Shown: positions 47,901 to 57,972, counted from the stretch's first letter. The stretch: 64,000 bases of DNA from Aporrectodea caliginosa (GCA_020284085.1 JACEVL010000157.1:1418893-1482892); one strand, 5' to 3'. Notes: generated by a model from the sequence alone, not told the origin. Program-made: numbers and translations.

Positions 47901-50187
47901 TGACAGGCAGCCACGGGTATGAAGTATCAGCGACTTCATTTTCTTAGCCTCAGCATATTTGGGCGGGTGGCCAGTCTTCTCCCTTGCCATCTGAGCTTCC
48001 CATCAACAATGTACAGTCAGCGTATTGAGTCCTCATTATAGCTGAGTTGGTGGGGGTGCAGGTGAAGCAGAAATCTCAAAACAAACTTCTGCCCTTGTGA
48101 GGATTATTGAACCTCGACCTCTCTGATATTGACAGTCCAACGTGCTCACCACTAGACTATTGTGTACCTCATGATATATATGTTAACAAAATACAGATAG
48201 AAGTTTAAAAACCTACCCAGTACCACAAACTTGTAGATTGTCACTGTCAAAATGCACAGGTCATCAAACGTAGATCGCATATAAGTAAAAGCGCCGTCCT
48301 TCACAGTCCTTCGGACAAAACCGCTTGACAACCATGAGGTCACAAATATCACAAGACAGTAAACAGTGAGGCATTATAATTTCAAGAGAAACATTTCTCA
48401 ACCCACAAACTGAGCACAGACATCTGACTGGCAACCAAGCCTTACCTGGTAAGAGCGAATAATGGCCTGGACAGCCAGATGGTCATCAATCAGTTTGGTG
48501 TCCACTCCCCCAGGAAAACCAACTGCAGTTGATACCGCTCCTGCAAGCTTGTTAACACTGGTGCTAAGGCTGGGTGGTGCCGAGTAGGCATCGCCAGGAA
48601 GAGCTCCCTGGGTAGCATTGCGAAAGAACACATCCCATGACTGCAAATACAACACAGACAATACAGGTAAGTCTGTGACAACTTGCTTTGTGCTGCAACA
48701 TCAAAACCAAACATTCAGATCACTTAACCCTACTAGTCTGTTGTCTCTGCCCGTATCTACTCAATGAGTGACTGAGTGAGCTAGCGAGTCTGAGTGAGCG
48801 AATGAATCATTGGGTCAGTCAGTCCATCATCAGCCAGTCAACCAAAGTCAGTCCAACTGCCTCACTGTCAGTGTTTGTCTGTCAAGGCATTTCTCAGCAA
48901 GAGAACAAACTATTCTGGAACACTCTTAGTTAATGAATATAATACCACATTTGCATTCCCAGTTCATGACTTTCTATACCACATTCCATTAAAGCAATTC
49001 ACAAAATTAATTCACTCCATTCAGATGCAAATTAAAAAAGGCTAGAGATATTACGTATCTCCAGGATATGTTTTATTCATCACCTTCTAAACTCGCATTA
49101 CGTATTATACATTGATCAGAAGCAAACGACTATCATTATAACTAACTGTTTAAATCAACACATCAGGGCAAAACAAACGTGTATTCACCATATCCTATTC
49201 ACCAAAGGTTCATCCGGAACTTAATGAGTGCTAAGTACTTGGCGAGTGGCTAGAAATTGCAGTAACCAAATACTGCAAGCGTGTAACAAGCAATTTATTT
49301 GGACAAATCTTCTGACAGTGTGTCCATGTATATTTGAGGAAAGGGACACCGTAGCCAACTGGTTACAGAACTCGCCTTGTAATGCAGAGAGCACTAGAAG
49401 AACTGTTGGTAGCATGCCATGTAATTCGTAGAATAAACTACTTCTTTTACATGTTTTATGTTAGCATAACTGAGACCAACAGATTTATTTGCCCATGGAT
49501 GCAATAGAAGACATTTACAAAGAATCTTGCTTTATAAACAGGCCATTACTGGAATGATTAGTTTATGGAATGATACAGATACTTTCTTTGACCTCTTGGA
49601 TGCATCAAGTCAAAGTTTTGTTGTTAAGCCACTGATGTAACTCATACGTAACAGGCTTCACAGATTGCTGCATTACTATTCCCAAGCTTGTGCTTCGTCA
49701 ACAACATCGTAACAACTCATAGAAATACAAAATGACAGAAGCATTATAAGCTGAATTCATGAAACTCTACCTCACCTCAACATACCACTCCTTATACAAG
49801 AACCAGACTGTCCAAGAATTAAACCAGCTCCAGAGAAGTTTTTTGGCAGAGAACACAACCATGTAACTCCTTTCATTCAGTGCAGGATGTTATTTACAAA
49901 GGAAGCCACTTAATAGTCAGGACTGGCAAACTCAGACATTGCCTCCTCACCTTGTGTACACTCTTTGGGTCTTCCAACCAGGAGTTGTACATCTCCTCAA
50001 CATAAATTGAGGAGCTGCCATTAAGGAAAGGCTCAGCTGATGCTGAGGTTGCATAGTACCTCAGCGCAATTCGACCTGGATTAAGGAGACCTTGGGCTTT
50101 CACTGCACCAGACGATGACCTTTGAACCTGGTAGGCCAGTGACGCCAAGGAGCGAACACTCTGAAGGGCAAATTTTGCTCTGTGCAT
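29879..50187 (-). CDS. OGDH: 2-oxoglutarate dehydrogenase E1 (complete spliced CDS)
   Basis: Thiamine-diphosphate E1 of the mitochondrial 2-oxoglutarate dehydrogenase complex, which decarboxylates 2-oxoglutarate in the TCA cycle. Exons, 5' to 3' on minus: 50187-49951, 48640-48446, 45723-45621 (or 44687-44567), 42798-42698, 41867-41566, 40688-40418, 39524-39396, 38950-38771, 37967-37815, 35690-35468, 34312-34034, 33284-33106, 32909-32838, 32401-32276, 31558-31322, 30769-30606, 29975-29879. All introns are GT-AG, every phase matches, and the sum is 3048 nt (1015 aa) or 3066 nt (1021 aa), like the about 1020 aa of animal OGDH. Visible motifs: an Arg-containing mitochondrial leader; E2/E3-contacting E-E-M-Y-x-x-W near residue 60; [10 protein letters not shown] at about 410-419; [11 protein letters not shown] at about 444-454; [12 protein letters not shown] near 742; and the C-terminal Y-V-G-R...A-T-G-S-K. 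The donor at 38770 (GTCTGT) is weak. Confidence 0.95.
30005..30130 (+). repeat. Possible transposon end (TACAGGGTGGC...)
   Basis: The stretch begins TACAGGGTGGCTAAAAAAATT, a composition common at DNA-transposon ends. It lies in the last OGDH intron. No second terminus was seen, so this is weak. Confidence 0.25.
34645..35424. repeat. Two tandem copies of a 399-bp unit with inverted ends
   Basis: The unit ATAAAATACAGCCCGTAAAA...CTAGATGGATA occurs at 34645-35043 and again at 35044-35424, slightly shorter and diverged. Within each unit TATCCATCTAGT near the start is mirrored by ACTAGATGGATA (with AAACTAGATGG) at the end, a terminal inverted repeat. The body has two near-identical TCCCCGATTC blocks and TTGCGGCCAATGGCAACGC. 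It sits in an OGDH intron. Probably a MITE family that duplicated in tandem. Confidence 0.85.
35755..36254 (+). pseudogene. 5'-truncated L2/CR1-like LINE, reverse-transcriptase C-terminus
   Basis: The plus strand encodes L-R-S-A-A-R-L-I-G, then [25 protein letters not shown], and [13 protein letters not shown]. This is the standard order at the C-terminus of CR1/L2/Jockey-like reverse transcriptases. It ends with G-A-I and a stop, then a (TGAA)n tail (36222-36250), as in L2-type elements. It lies antisense in the OGDH intron and is 5' truncated. Confidence 0.75.
36255..37087. mobile_element. 833-bp TIR element with 4-bp target duplication
   Basis: The termini TAGAGCTGTACCGAA and TTCGGTACAGCTCTA are perfect inverted repeats. 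GTAT flanks both sides (36251-36254 and 37088-37091). Subterminal ATTCGGCCGAATACGAATA-like palindromic words are present at both ends. No transposase is encoded. It is directly adjacent to the (TGAA)n tail of the LINE. The superfamily is not certain. Confidence 0.8.
39396..39524 (-). CDS. OGDH: OGDH exon with ThDP/active-site motif
   Basis: Phase-0 exon of 43 codons. It starts [16 protein letters not shown] and ends H-I-V-V-N-N-Q, joining in frame to I-G-F-T-T-D-P-R of the next exon. The [10 protein letters not shown] block is the thiamine-diphosphate/Mg region of E1o. Confidence 0.95.
41990..42345. repeat. GGGCCTA-containing repeats in an OGDH intron
   Basis: A 19-bp near-duplicate CTTTCAGGGGCCTA occurs twice near 42011 and 42030, preceded by a small hairpin AGGCACAG/CTGTGCCT. 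At 42304-42340 GGGCCTACATGACAACCTTA matches the repeat near 2630. Probably degraded hAT-type ends. Confidence 0.4.
43020..43290 (-). mobile_element. SINE-like element in an OGDH intron
   Basis: The minus strand has a perfect A-box word TGGCTCAGTGG at 43045-43035. The body at 43189-43285, with CAGTGCTAGTGACTTCACTG, GCCTCAGCATA and CCCACAAACTGTGCACAGTC, matches words at 47895-48025 and 48400-48420. No perfect B box was found. Confidence 0.4.
43291..43384. repeat. Tandem duplication, 47-bp unit x2
   Basis: AGTATATTCGTTAACAGCCA and following bases through CTGATTATAGT are repeated with a 47-base period. Confidence 0.85.
44567..44687 (-). CDS. OGDH: OGDH alternative exon 3b
   Basis: It follows TTTTTAG and translates to [15 protein letters not shown], then a highly acidic T-E-E-E-E-E-L-R-R and 16 further residues. 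It ends in phase 1 at donor GTAAGA. It starts (phase 0) and ends (phase 1) exactly like exon 3a at 45621-45723 and encodes the same R-G-H-x-x-A-x-L-D-P-L-G-I-S block. Using both exons in one mRNA breaks the frame, so they must be alternatives. It lacks the D-L-D-x-x-x-V-P segment of 3a. With this exon the protein is 1021 aa. Confidence 0.88.
45621..45723 (-). CDS. OGDH: OGDH alternative exon 3a
   Basis: It follows GCTCAG and translates to [28 protein letters not shown], ending Y-K-F in phase 1 at donor GTATGT. The A-D-L-D..D-V-P segment lines up with D-A-D-L-D-S-x-V-P of vertebrate OGDH, a segment associated with Ca2+ activation of the enzyme. Joining to exon 4 gives [14 protein letters not shown]. 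With this exon the protein is 1015 aa. Confidence 0.9.
45724..48445 (-). other. OGDH intron 2
   Basis: It holds a SINE on the minus strand at about 47.9-48.2 kb and A+T-rich DNA. I found no third alternative exon encoding an R-G-H..L-D-P-L-G block. Confidence 0.5.
47890..48164 (-). mobile_element. tRNA-derived SINE in an OGDH intron
   Basis: The minus strand starts with a tRNA-like head: TAGTCTAGTGGTGAGCAC (A-box region), GTTGGACTGTC, and GAGGTTCAATAATCC (B box, plus coordinates 48101-48115). The head is about 65 bases long. Its body shares words with 43189-43285. Confidence 0.6.
48446..48640 (-). CDS. OGDH: OGDH exon 2
   Basis: 65 codons. It starts after TTTGCAG with S-W-D-V-F-F-R-N, and H-K|S-W-D joins exon 1 in frame. 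It ends A-I-I-R-S-Y-Q at donor GTAAGG, phase 0, immediately before the alternative exon pair. Confidence 0.93.
49951..50187 (-). CDS. OGDH: OGDH first coding exon (mitochondrial leader)
   Basis: The ATG at 50187 opens [16 protein letters not shown], an Arg/Lys/Ser-rich, acid-free leader typical of mitochondrial import. [14 protein letters not shown] and [18 protein letters not shown] follow, the conserved E1o N-terminus. The donor is AAG|GTGAGG. An acceptor TTTGACAG just upstream (around 50203) shows that 5' UTR sequence lies in a further upstream exon. Confidence 0.92.
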
Positions 50188-50204
50188 AATTCAGGTCGTT
50201 CTCT

Positions 50205-53200
50205 GTCAAATTAAAACAACAAACAAAGCAAATTAAACTTGCAGTCACTGAAACAGAACCTTCATCATCAACAACACAATCTGCTGATAATTTAATGGAA
50301 ATTGAGAGAAAGACAAGGATGGAAGAACCAGAAAGGATTAGGCTGAAGATGCTAAGAATAAAGTGACCAATCAGGTAAGAGCAGAAAAACAGTTTTGAAC
50401 AGCAATAACTAAGAAAATGTAGCTAATGCATGGAGAAGAAACAGAATAAACAAACAGTGCAAAGAGGAGAGGGGAAATACGTGCACAGCTTTAAAAATAG
50501 CAAGCAGTGCTCATAAAAGCACAGGGTCAACAGACAGATGGAAACATGTTGAAAACAAAAGAAAAGAGCAAACATCTTACAGCCTACCACATAAAGTAGC
50601 ACACTCAGGTCAACCTGCATCTGTTTATTGGGGCCAACTAGAGAGCATGATAAATCGTCATGCCCAGTTAATAAACAAAGCAATCAATGGAAATATCCCA
50701 GCCCAAAATTCAACAGAATTGGGCCAATGACATGTATAGGTCACCTTCACTGGCTACAGCCATACTAAATATCTTATTACAGGTTATATATGACCTCTAC
50801 AGATAAATTACATCTTTAGTGCCACTCAACAGGCAGATACCCAGACAGACACACACCTACACAGGTCAAGTAAAAGTCAAAAACTGGAGCGTCGAAATTT
50901 ACGACCAGTACTGGTCTGTAATTGCTAGGCACTTTTTCTTACACGGTTGGCCAGATGTGCTGCAATGCAGCTAACAGGAGCTACTTCTAGGACTTCAGAC
51001 CCAGTGCAAACAAAAATTAACTAAAAAACTAACACATTTAACACAACTAACACAACTAGCACATAAACCTCCTTAATCTTCATCTTCTTATTTCATTCTA
51101 TAGTGTATGTCTAAGTCTATCTGTAGGTCTGCAGGTGTGTCACTGTTCCATCAACACTTATACTGGCCTTCATTCACTCTTACCAAAGATAATTTGACAG
51201 AACAGTTCAAATCAATCACTAATAACAAGAAGTTCCCTTTTAATCTAAAGTGGAAACTTTACCAGAAATCCATTATGCCCTCAGGGCTCAGAAGACAGGC
51301 CACAACAGATAAGCAGCCCCAAAAGATGACACTTCAGCCCCTATCTAAAAGTCTACATCACAGAACATGTACAGCATACAGCAGAAACAACTAGCTAAGG
51401 CAGAAAACAAGAAAAACCAGGAACCCAGTACTGTTGTGGTTCACGTAAAACAAATGAGTGCAATATCTACAAGTCTGAGGGATGAGCAAACACAAAAGAT
51501 AAGTTAGTTGGCTAATGTATAATTGTGTATTACTTTGTAAACTAAGCAGCTTGTTTGAAACTGGATTCTCTGTTCCTTGGGAAGCCAATGCAATGTTTGC
51601 AATGATTGCAGTATAAAAAATTATGTGGATGTGTTGGAATTTGGTTGTCGTTATGACTCTGGCCTTGAAGTCGTGCAGCATTATGTGTGCAAATTTCTCC
51701 CTGTGATGCTGGTTAGAAGAGAGTTACAGTAATCAAGACAACTGGAAACTAAGGCATTAGCTACTGAAAGCAAAACATTGTGTGGCATATGAGGTCTGGT
51801 TCTGCAGATACCTCACATAAAATATGAACAAAGTTACAAAAGGTCAGATTATGCTTTCATACGTACATACTGGAGTCCGACATGACACCTCAATTACATT
51901 TTGTGCAGTTGTGTGTATTCTACATAAAGCAGTGCTTTCAGCGACTCCTAATGAGACTCACTGCTAGCCTAAATGAAGCTGGTTTATTATGAACACGTTC
52001 ATTTGCACACAAATAATCATGAACAGCTGCAAAAAGTCTCTTGCACACACACAGAAAAGGTCAACAGAGTTTTGTCAAATTTTTTTAAGTTCAGGCTGTG
52101 ATCAGAGTTCCTGCAACTGTTGCATTGATGTCAAGGAATGACAACGGCCAAATGATCCGACACATCATGCTAACCAGTTGACTGGAAATTCTCGGCCAAG
52201 TGGCAGAGTATGGTGATATTTATGGGGATATTTAGTCATCCCTCAATTCTACCAAGTCAATGTTGGATAGGGCAATCATGTCCATTGTCCATGTATGTAA
52301 GCATGCATGTATACAAGCATGGGCATATTTAGGGCGGTTACAGGTTAAACCCCCAAAATAAATTGTAAAAAGATTTTATAATCAAAATGCAAACATTTTT
52401 TTTTCAAAACTGAGACCATACTCTGCGACCATGTCCAATGGAAAACCCCGAAATTGTTTCCTGGCTACATTTCTGCGCACATGTATCAAGTCATTTAATA
52501 TAGTGCATCTTAGGTACCTAAAAATAGTGCTGTACACTTAACTATCTGACTGATCTAGCCAAGTGTGTTTGCAGACAGTTTGTAAATGTTTCCTGAACAC
52601 AGTTCAATACAACAGCATGCATGTGCAGCAGCAGCAGTGTTCCCAGATGTCTACATTTATATGAAATGCATGTAGCTATGTATATGTGCATCTGTACCTT
52701 TACACAGCACCATTTGAAGAACCTCTGAAAGTGCTGTTATCACAAATATTACACAATTTTAGTTAAGAGTATCTTCTTCATTTGCAATCAAAGCATGCAA
52801 TAGGTGAGGGAAACAAATTCAACAGCATGCATACACAGAGCAGAAGGATGCATGACTAATTCAGAAGCAACCACTAAAGAAGCAGTACAGAAATGGTCTT
52901 CATGATTATTAGGCAACAATGTATTCTGAGATGGGCAATGCAGCTGTGTTCAAAGTTGAGAGTTGGAACACCATACTCAGAAGACAAACATGTAGACTGT
53001 ATAAAGTTTCGGAATGGGTCAGGCTGCCATGATACCACCATCAATATGACACTTTCACCATGACACATATGCTGCAGTTCAGGGTGTGTGCTGTTAAGTC
53101 CATTCATATTAAAAGCGTATTACAAGCATGGTTATGGTTATATCTGTCTGTTCAGTTTTACCACTCTCAAAAAAATGTACAATATTTTGTATTAGTTTTC

Positions 53201-53700
53201 AATCTAGGAACATAAGTAACAGTTTGACTAATTGATTACAGTCAGTGTGTTTGAGCTTCTCCAAAAAAGTATGTCCTTGTGGTGAAGACTACTGCTGCTA
53301 AAAGCACATAAAATATGCTTCTCTTCATTTACTCACTAGAAGCCCTGTAATTAGACGTAATACATTTGTAACATTACAAAAAGCGTCATCAATCCCAAAC
53401 TATTATTTTCTTCCAATCCATCCATCCTCACTCTCGAATCTATCGCTTCTCATAGCATTCTCATTAAAATTTGATCTAACGTTCGCTGTCTTTGGTAAAT
53501 TTACCCAAGCTGATTCAACATCTAATGGCAGTGGAACACATCACGATATTTGCAAGATACTGACATTCCAATATCATTACAATTACACTTAAGCTTATCA
53601 CAATTACCACATACTAATTATACCACCGTCGTAATTACATTACGCTACGATCACATAGTGTTATCGACCAGGTCGACCTAATTAAATTTCACTGGCGTCT
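50205..53700 (-). other. OGDH 5' UTR intron (inferred)
   Basis: Between the acceptor at about 50203 and the candidate promoter near 53.7-54.0 kb I see no coding exon. The content is A+T-rich single-copy-looking DNA with short open frames of no recognisable motif. Confidence 0.4.
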
Positions 53701-54050
53701 GACCTCAAATATCGAAGATGGACCTTGCCGCAGGAGCTACAGACTGATACGGCGTAAGTTACACAATTTAAATCGTAAAGAATATATCTGACGCGCAAAC
53801 TAACCGCAAAATGGTTTAAAATCCTTTTCTTTTCCTTCGAAACCTTCCTATTCGTATCGAACTCAACGACTTTTATCTTCGTCCTAATCCAAATGACATT
53901 GACCTTTGCCGGCGACCCGATTACAACCAATAGCAGACGAGAAGTAAGGCCGGTGACCCGATTACAACCAATAAGAAACGAGAAGTAAGGCCGTAGTCAA
54001 TAATGTTTAAGGCGGATCGGAGGCGTGTTAGGTGGTGTATTTTTCCAGCG
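53700..54050 (-). promoter_or_regulatory. Candidate OGDH promoter / first exon region
   Basis: It is locally richer in CpG than its surroundings and carries two CCAAT boxes on the plus strand (53927-53931 and 53968-53972) in a duplicated 41-bp unit. A possible 5' UTR donor on minus is GAG|GTCAGA near 53706. The location upstream of the first coding exon suits the promoter. The transcription start is not visible. Confidence 0.35.
53909..53990. repeat. Tandem duplication, 41-bp unit x2, each with CCAAT
   Basis: CCGGCGACCCGATTACAACC...AGAAGTAAGG is repeated with a 41-base period and few differences. Each unit contains ACAACCAATA. Confidence 0.9.
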
Positions 54051-54159
54051 GTATGCATTTTGTAGCGCAGGCCTTTTTACGCTAAAAGTAATCGTAACCT
54101 CGTAAGCTTCGTATTTGTTCACAGATCAAACAGCTAATTTGGGAAATAATGACCTCCGG

Positions 54160-54365
54160 GGGGGCCCGTGGCGCATTGGATAACATCTGGCACAGAGACC
54201 GAGAGGTACCGAGTTTGAGCCCCGTTGGGCGGATATGCTTTGTAGGCTGCTATTAGCGCCGTTGTATTGCAGGCTGTCTGTTCTGTTAGTAGTTAAGATT
54301 TGAATTGCATAACATGTAAATGTACAGCGCAGTGCGTTTGTCAGGCGCTTATTAAAGAAAAAGAT
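54160..54365 (+). mobile_element. tRNA-derived SINE with (ATT)n tail (type 1 3' end)
   Basis: The A-box-like TGGCGCATTGG (54169-54179) and B-box-like GAGTTTGAGCCCC (54211-54223) are spaced as in a tRNA. The 3' part, CATAACATG, GCAGTGCGTTTGTCAGGC and ATTAAAG, matches the SINE at 11305. It is followed directly by an ATT array. Confidence 0.75.
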
Positions 54366-54382
54366 ATTATTATTATTATTTC

Positions 54383-54457
<75 letters not shown>
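54365..54457. repeat. (ATT)n microsatellite between two SINEs
   Basis: It is the tail of the SINE at 54160 and, at the same time, the 5' flank of the SINE at 54458. Confidence 0.95.
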
Positions 54458-54737
54458 GCTACGAGAATGGGAAAATGTTAACACTCTGGCACGAAGAGCA
54501 CACGGACGCGGGATCGCTTTCCGCTATCCTCCCCAAAGGTCGATTCAGCCTTTTCATTCGCCAGATGGCGTTGAAGAAATTAGCAGTAGGACGTGATGGG
54601 CGCCTTGATGGCTGCCAGACAGTTACATTCCACTCCGGTAATAACTTGTGATTATCCGTTCATACTATAAATTGTAATCATAGCCTACTGCGTAATTGTT
54701 AGTTTGAAGATATTAAACGAAGATTATTAGAACGTTT
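54458..54737 (+). mobile_element. SINE (type 2) inserted in an ATT array
   Basis: It contains GGTCGATTCAGCC, CATTCGCCAGATGGCG, TTAGCAGTAGGACGTGATGG and GCGCCTTGATGGCTGCCAGA, as in the copies at 13985 and 15590. The 3' end TGCGTAATTGTTAGTTTGAA...AAACGA matches the 3' end of the 13985 copy, followed by a short ATTATT. Confidence 0.7.
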
Positions 54738-54745
54738 AGGCCTAC

Positions 54746-54746
<1 letters not shown>

Positions 54747-54834
<88 letters not shown>

Positions 54835-54837
54835 AAT

Positions 54838-54874
<37 letters not shown>
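54747..54874. repeat. (CAT)n microsatellite
   Basis: About 127 bases of ATC repeat with one AATAT interruption. Met and Asp homopolymer frames are artefacts. Confidence 0.97.
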
Positions 54875-54876
<2 letters not shown>

Positions 54877-55073
54877 TATTCGTTTAGGCCTATTAGGAGA
54901 AAATTCAAGTTGACACAGCCGCAACTTAATCTTGCTTTTTATACACACTGGAACTTCGATTGACCAATGACAAGGATTTTGCTAATGGTCTGAAGTTCAG
55001 ACTCTGCCATGTGCCATCTCTGCCGGTCGGTTCTTAATTGCTACTGTGAAAGACCCTTCAGTGCGCTGAGAAG

Positions 55074-56272
55074 CAGGGCCGGCCCTAGCCCAAATGGCGC
55101 CCCAGGCAAAGCATACATTTGGCGCCCTCTGATCTCCACTCCACGGTCCACCCCACGTCACAACCCAATGATGAACCAGCCAGAGCATTACGCTCGACTT
55201 AGTTATTTATTTATATTTATTTTTATAATTTTTTATTTGACTTCTGGAAGAATGGTAAAATGCAAAAACACTTCAAATTACTGAAAAATTCGAATTACCG
55301 AAAAATGAAAAAATATTTATTTTAAACATTATTTGTTGAAGTAATCAGAAATCTTTTTCTGCTTCTAGTTTTTCTCCATCAGGTTTCAGTTTATCAAAAC
55401 ACATTAAAGATTAAGGCAAGTTAAGCAAATACCAGCGATGTTAGTATATTACAAACGAATTAGGGCTACTACCAGATGACTGCATGCATGTGTATACTAC
55501 TAACACTAACAGCTAGGCTATAGCCAAGTAGTTTCAGTCTTGTTGAAATAGTTGGTATAAGCACTATGCTTCTTGATACTAACTTCTGTTTCTTGCTTTT
55601 TTACAATTTTGAGAAGCCAAAAACTTCTGACTCTTCGTAGGGTTTTACATAATTTATTTATTTTTACAATTAAAATTTTAATTTCATAGGATCAAAAATA
55701 TAAATTAATTGATTTAGATGTATTTAAGAAAACTGTTATTAAAATGTAAATGTATATATATTCTTACTGATAATTAACTTAACTAATTTAGGCTATGCAA
55801 TATGTCTCCTCCGCATGCAGTCAACAAAATTTATTTAATAATGATTGGTCTACATAAATTAAAAGTACTTCACAATTATTTTCTTCAACAGTACTGTTGG
55901 CATTTTGAGTCGTACTGTTTCACTATGTCAGCATCAGATTAACGGACGGTCAGGTCTATTACAGATACAGACGACAGAGTAGGCCTACAGACTGGCGTAC
56001 GTGAAATAATTGAATTTCAATGTTGAAAGTAAAATTTGTGCGGTATTGAAATTGAATTAATAGAAAAGTGCAATAATGAAATCAATAATTATTTTATGTG
56101 TTCCATAATCGAAAGTTTTTAATTCAAATGAAAATAATCATTGTAAATGAAAAATGGCTAAAAGTGTGAGAAACATAAAACTGTTAAAACACATTTTTTG
56201 TGAAAATGGCGCCCCCTAGACTTTGTCGCCCTAGGCAACTGCCTGCTTTGCCTGTGCCTAAGGCCGGCCCTG
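55074..56272. mobile_element. 1199-bp hAT MITE (CAGGGCCGGCCCTAG ends)
   Basis: The termini CAGGGCCGGCCCTAG and CTAAGGCCGGCCCTG are inverted, with one mismatch. The 8-bp CTGAGAAG is duplicated at 55066-55073 and 56273-56280. Subterminal GGCGCCCC/GGCGCCCCC words are present at both ends. The interior is A+T-rich and non-coding. Confidence 0.9.
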
Positions 56273-56334
56273 CTGAGAAGGCTAAAGACTTCTGAGAACA
56301 CCAGCATCCGAAGAACGACTGAACGTATTACCAC

Positions 56335-56338
<4 letters not shown>

Positions 56339-56417
<79 letters not shown>

Positions 56418-56461
56418 ACGCACACGCACACGCACACGCACACGCACACGCACACGCACAC

Positions 56462-56496
<35 letters not shown>
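56339..56496. repeat. (CA)n/(CACACG)n microsatellite
   Basis: CA repeat with a central block of CACACG hexamers, within the hAT fossil. Confidence 0.97.
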
Positions 56497-56500
<4 letters not shown>

Positions 56501-56566
56501 TGTAGATTTGGACAGAGTGCTTCAGAAGTGGGATGGATCTGGGCATAGAAGAATTCATTTGGCTTT

Positions 56567-56732
56567 CAGTGGCGGCGCCAGCATTTCAGGTTTGGGGGCG
56601 CTAAAGCTCAAAAGCCATGGTAAGTTATTCCCATTGGGGTGCGACGACCTTTTTTGGCTTAAAACCCTTTCTTTTGGGGCTGAACCGCAGTTAGGGGGCT
56701 AAGAACCCCCTATCCCCCTGGCGCCGTCACTG
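56567..56732. mobile_element. 166-bp hAT MITE (CAGTGGCGGCGCCAG ends), copy 1
   Basis: The termini CAGTGGCGGCGCCAG and CTGGCGCCGTCACTG are inverted. TTGGCTTT is duplicated at 56559-56566 and 56733-56740. The same family lies in opposite orientation at 57661. Confidence 0.9.
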
Positions 56733-56769
56733 TTGGCTTTTTCGTCAACCGAAAACTGTTGAACACGGT

Positions 56770-57190
56770 TATAGTAGGCCTGTAACAGCAGTTGAACAAT
56801 GCACATAAGTAAGAGACTAAAATTAACATCGCTTTTCAATTTAATAGTCAATTATAGATAATATTATTCCTTGTAAACAAATTGGCAAAGGCTGCAATGA
56901 AATACACACATTGAACTGTTAATTTATGTGAATCACAATTCCCTGCTCATCAAATCCATACGTGCACATATTGATGTTCTCTACGCTTAACTTATTCTGG
57001 ATGGCACTGAGCAGCAATTGTGCGTGAAAGACTTGCTCCAGGTCCCAATCCAATGATCGCCTCAGTGCAGTGGAGGGTCAAACCCGTAGTCTGCCAAGCA
57101 CTCCAATAATCCGGCAACCGTGCTCATTTTTCAAAGGTAATATGTTAGCTTGGCATCTAGGCTGTATTATCTTTGTACGTATGTTTACAT
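56770..57190. other. Non-coding stretch
   Basis: No gene or repeat was recognised between the hAT fossil and the piggyBac-like element. Confidence 0.5.
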
Positions 57191-57660
57191 TTAACCCGTT
57201 TTTGCCCAAATTTTATTTTTGCTTCATTTTGAGTTATGTTACACAGTTTGATGCTAGAATAGCCATGCCATCTTAATTTTTCATTTATTTTAAGAAATTC
57301 CATGAAATTTTTGATTTTGTTCCTATGTTCCAATATTGGAACACTGGGCACATATGGGTGCAGAAATATACATAATCCACGCCAACATTACCAAGTACAG
57401 CAATGATTATTTCAAGTGAAGTTACCTAGCACATTTGTTCTAGCTGCTATCACAGTGCTGTATAGAAAGAGTTGGGGCCCATATTCAGTATACATGTGCC
57501 TAAGTTCAGACAAAGAACAGAAAATATCACAAAAATGACCATTTTACCTGCAAACAAGCGAAGAACATTATCGTGGAAGGGAATGCCGGCCAGAAAAATA
57601 TTGACACTTGGAACCAAATCCTTGAAACCTATCGTTCGCTCAAAATGTTCAGGGTTTCAC

Positions 57661-57819
57661 CAGTGGCGGCGCCAGAGGGGGCTAGGGGGTGCTTAGCCCC
57701 TAACTGCGGCTCAGCCCCCCCAAAAGTGGGAAATCACTGCAAATCACAGCGAGGAGGGGACAAAAGGGAAGATTTTGGAGCTTTAACCCCCCAAACCTGA
57801 AATCCTGGCGCCACCACTG
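57661..57819. mobile_element. 159-bp hAT MITE, copy 2, nested in the piggyBac-like element
   Basis: The ends CAGTGGCGGCGCCAG and CTGGCGCCACCACTG are inverted, and GGTTTCAC is duplicated at 57653-57660 and 57820-57827. The internal sequence (TTAGCCCCTAACTGCGGCTC) is the reverse complement of that in the copy at 56567. Confidence 0.92.
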
Positions 57820-57867
57820 GGTTTCACCAGTTTTTTCATCAGCACTATCTTCTTCACTTTGGTGTGC

Positions 57868-57972
57868 ATGCCATGTATGTATTTATGTATGTATGTATGA
57901 ATGTATGTCTGTATGTATGTACATTATGTATGTAAGCATGTATGTATGTATGCATGCATGTATGTATGTATG
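57868..57972. repeat. (GTAT)n microsatellite
   Basis: Imperfect ATGT repeat with GCAT variants, inside the piggyBac-like element. Confidence 0.9.

Larger units (their letters stand above)
54960..56765 (+). pseudogene. hAT transposase C-terminal fossil, split by two hAT MITEs
   Basis: The frame C-Y-C-E-R-P-F-S-A-L-R is interrupted at 55074 by a MITE. It resumes at 56281, where the joined codons read R-L-K-T. After a frameshift and an expanded (CA)n array it continues V-D-L-D-R-V-L-Q-K-W-D...H-R-R-I-H-L-A-F. That position is interrupted by a second MITE (56567-56732), after which the frame runs to a stop. The E-R-P/S-F-S-A-L-R-R-L-K block and the terminal basic R-R-I motif are characteristic of the hAT dimerisation domain. 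I infer an old autonomous hAT copy later used as a landing site. Confidence 0.7.

Noticed and set aside
54158..54223. True tRNA gene
   Set aside because: A and B box-like words are present but the acceptor stem does not pair convincingly, and the unit continues into a SINE body with an ATT tail.
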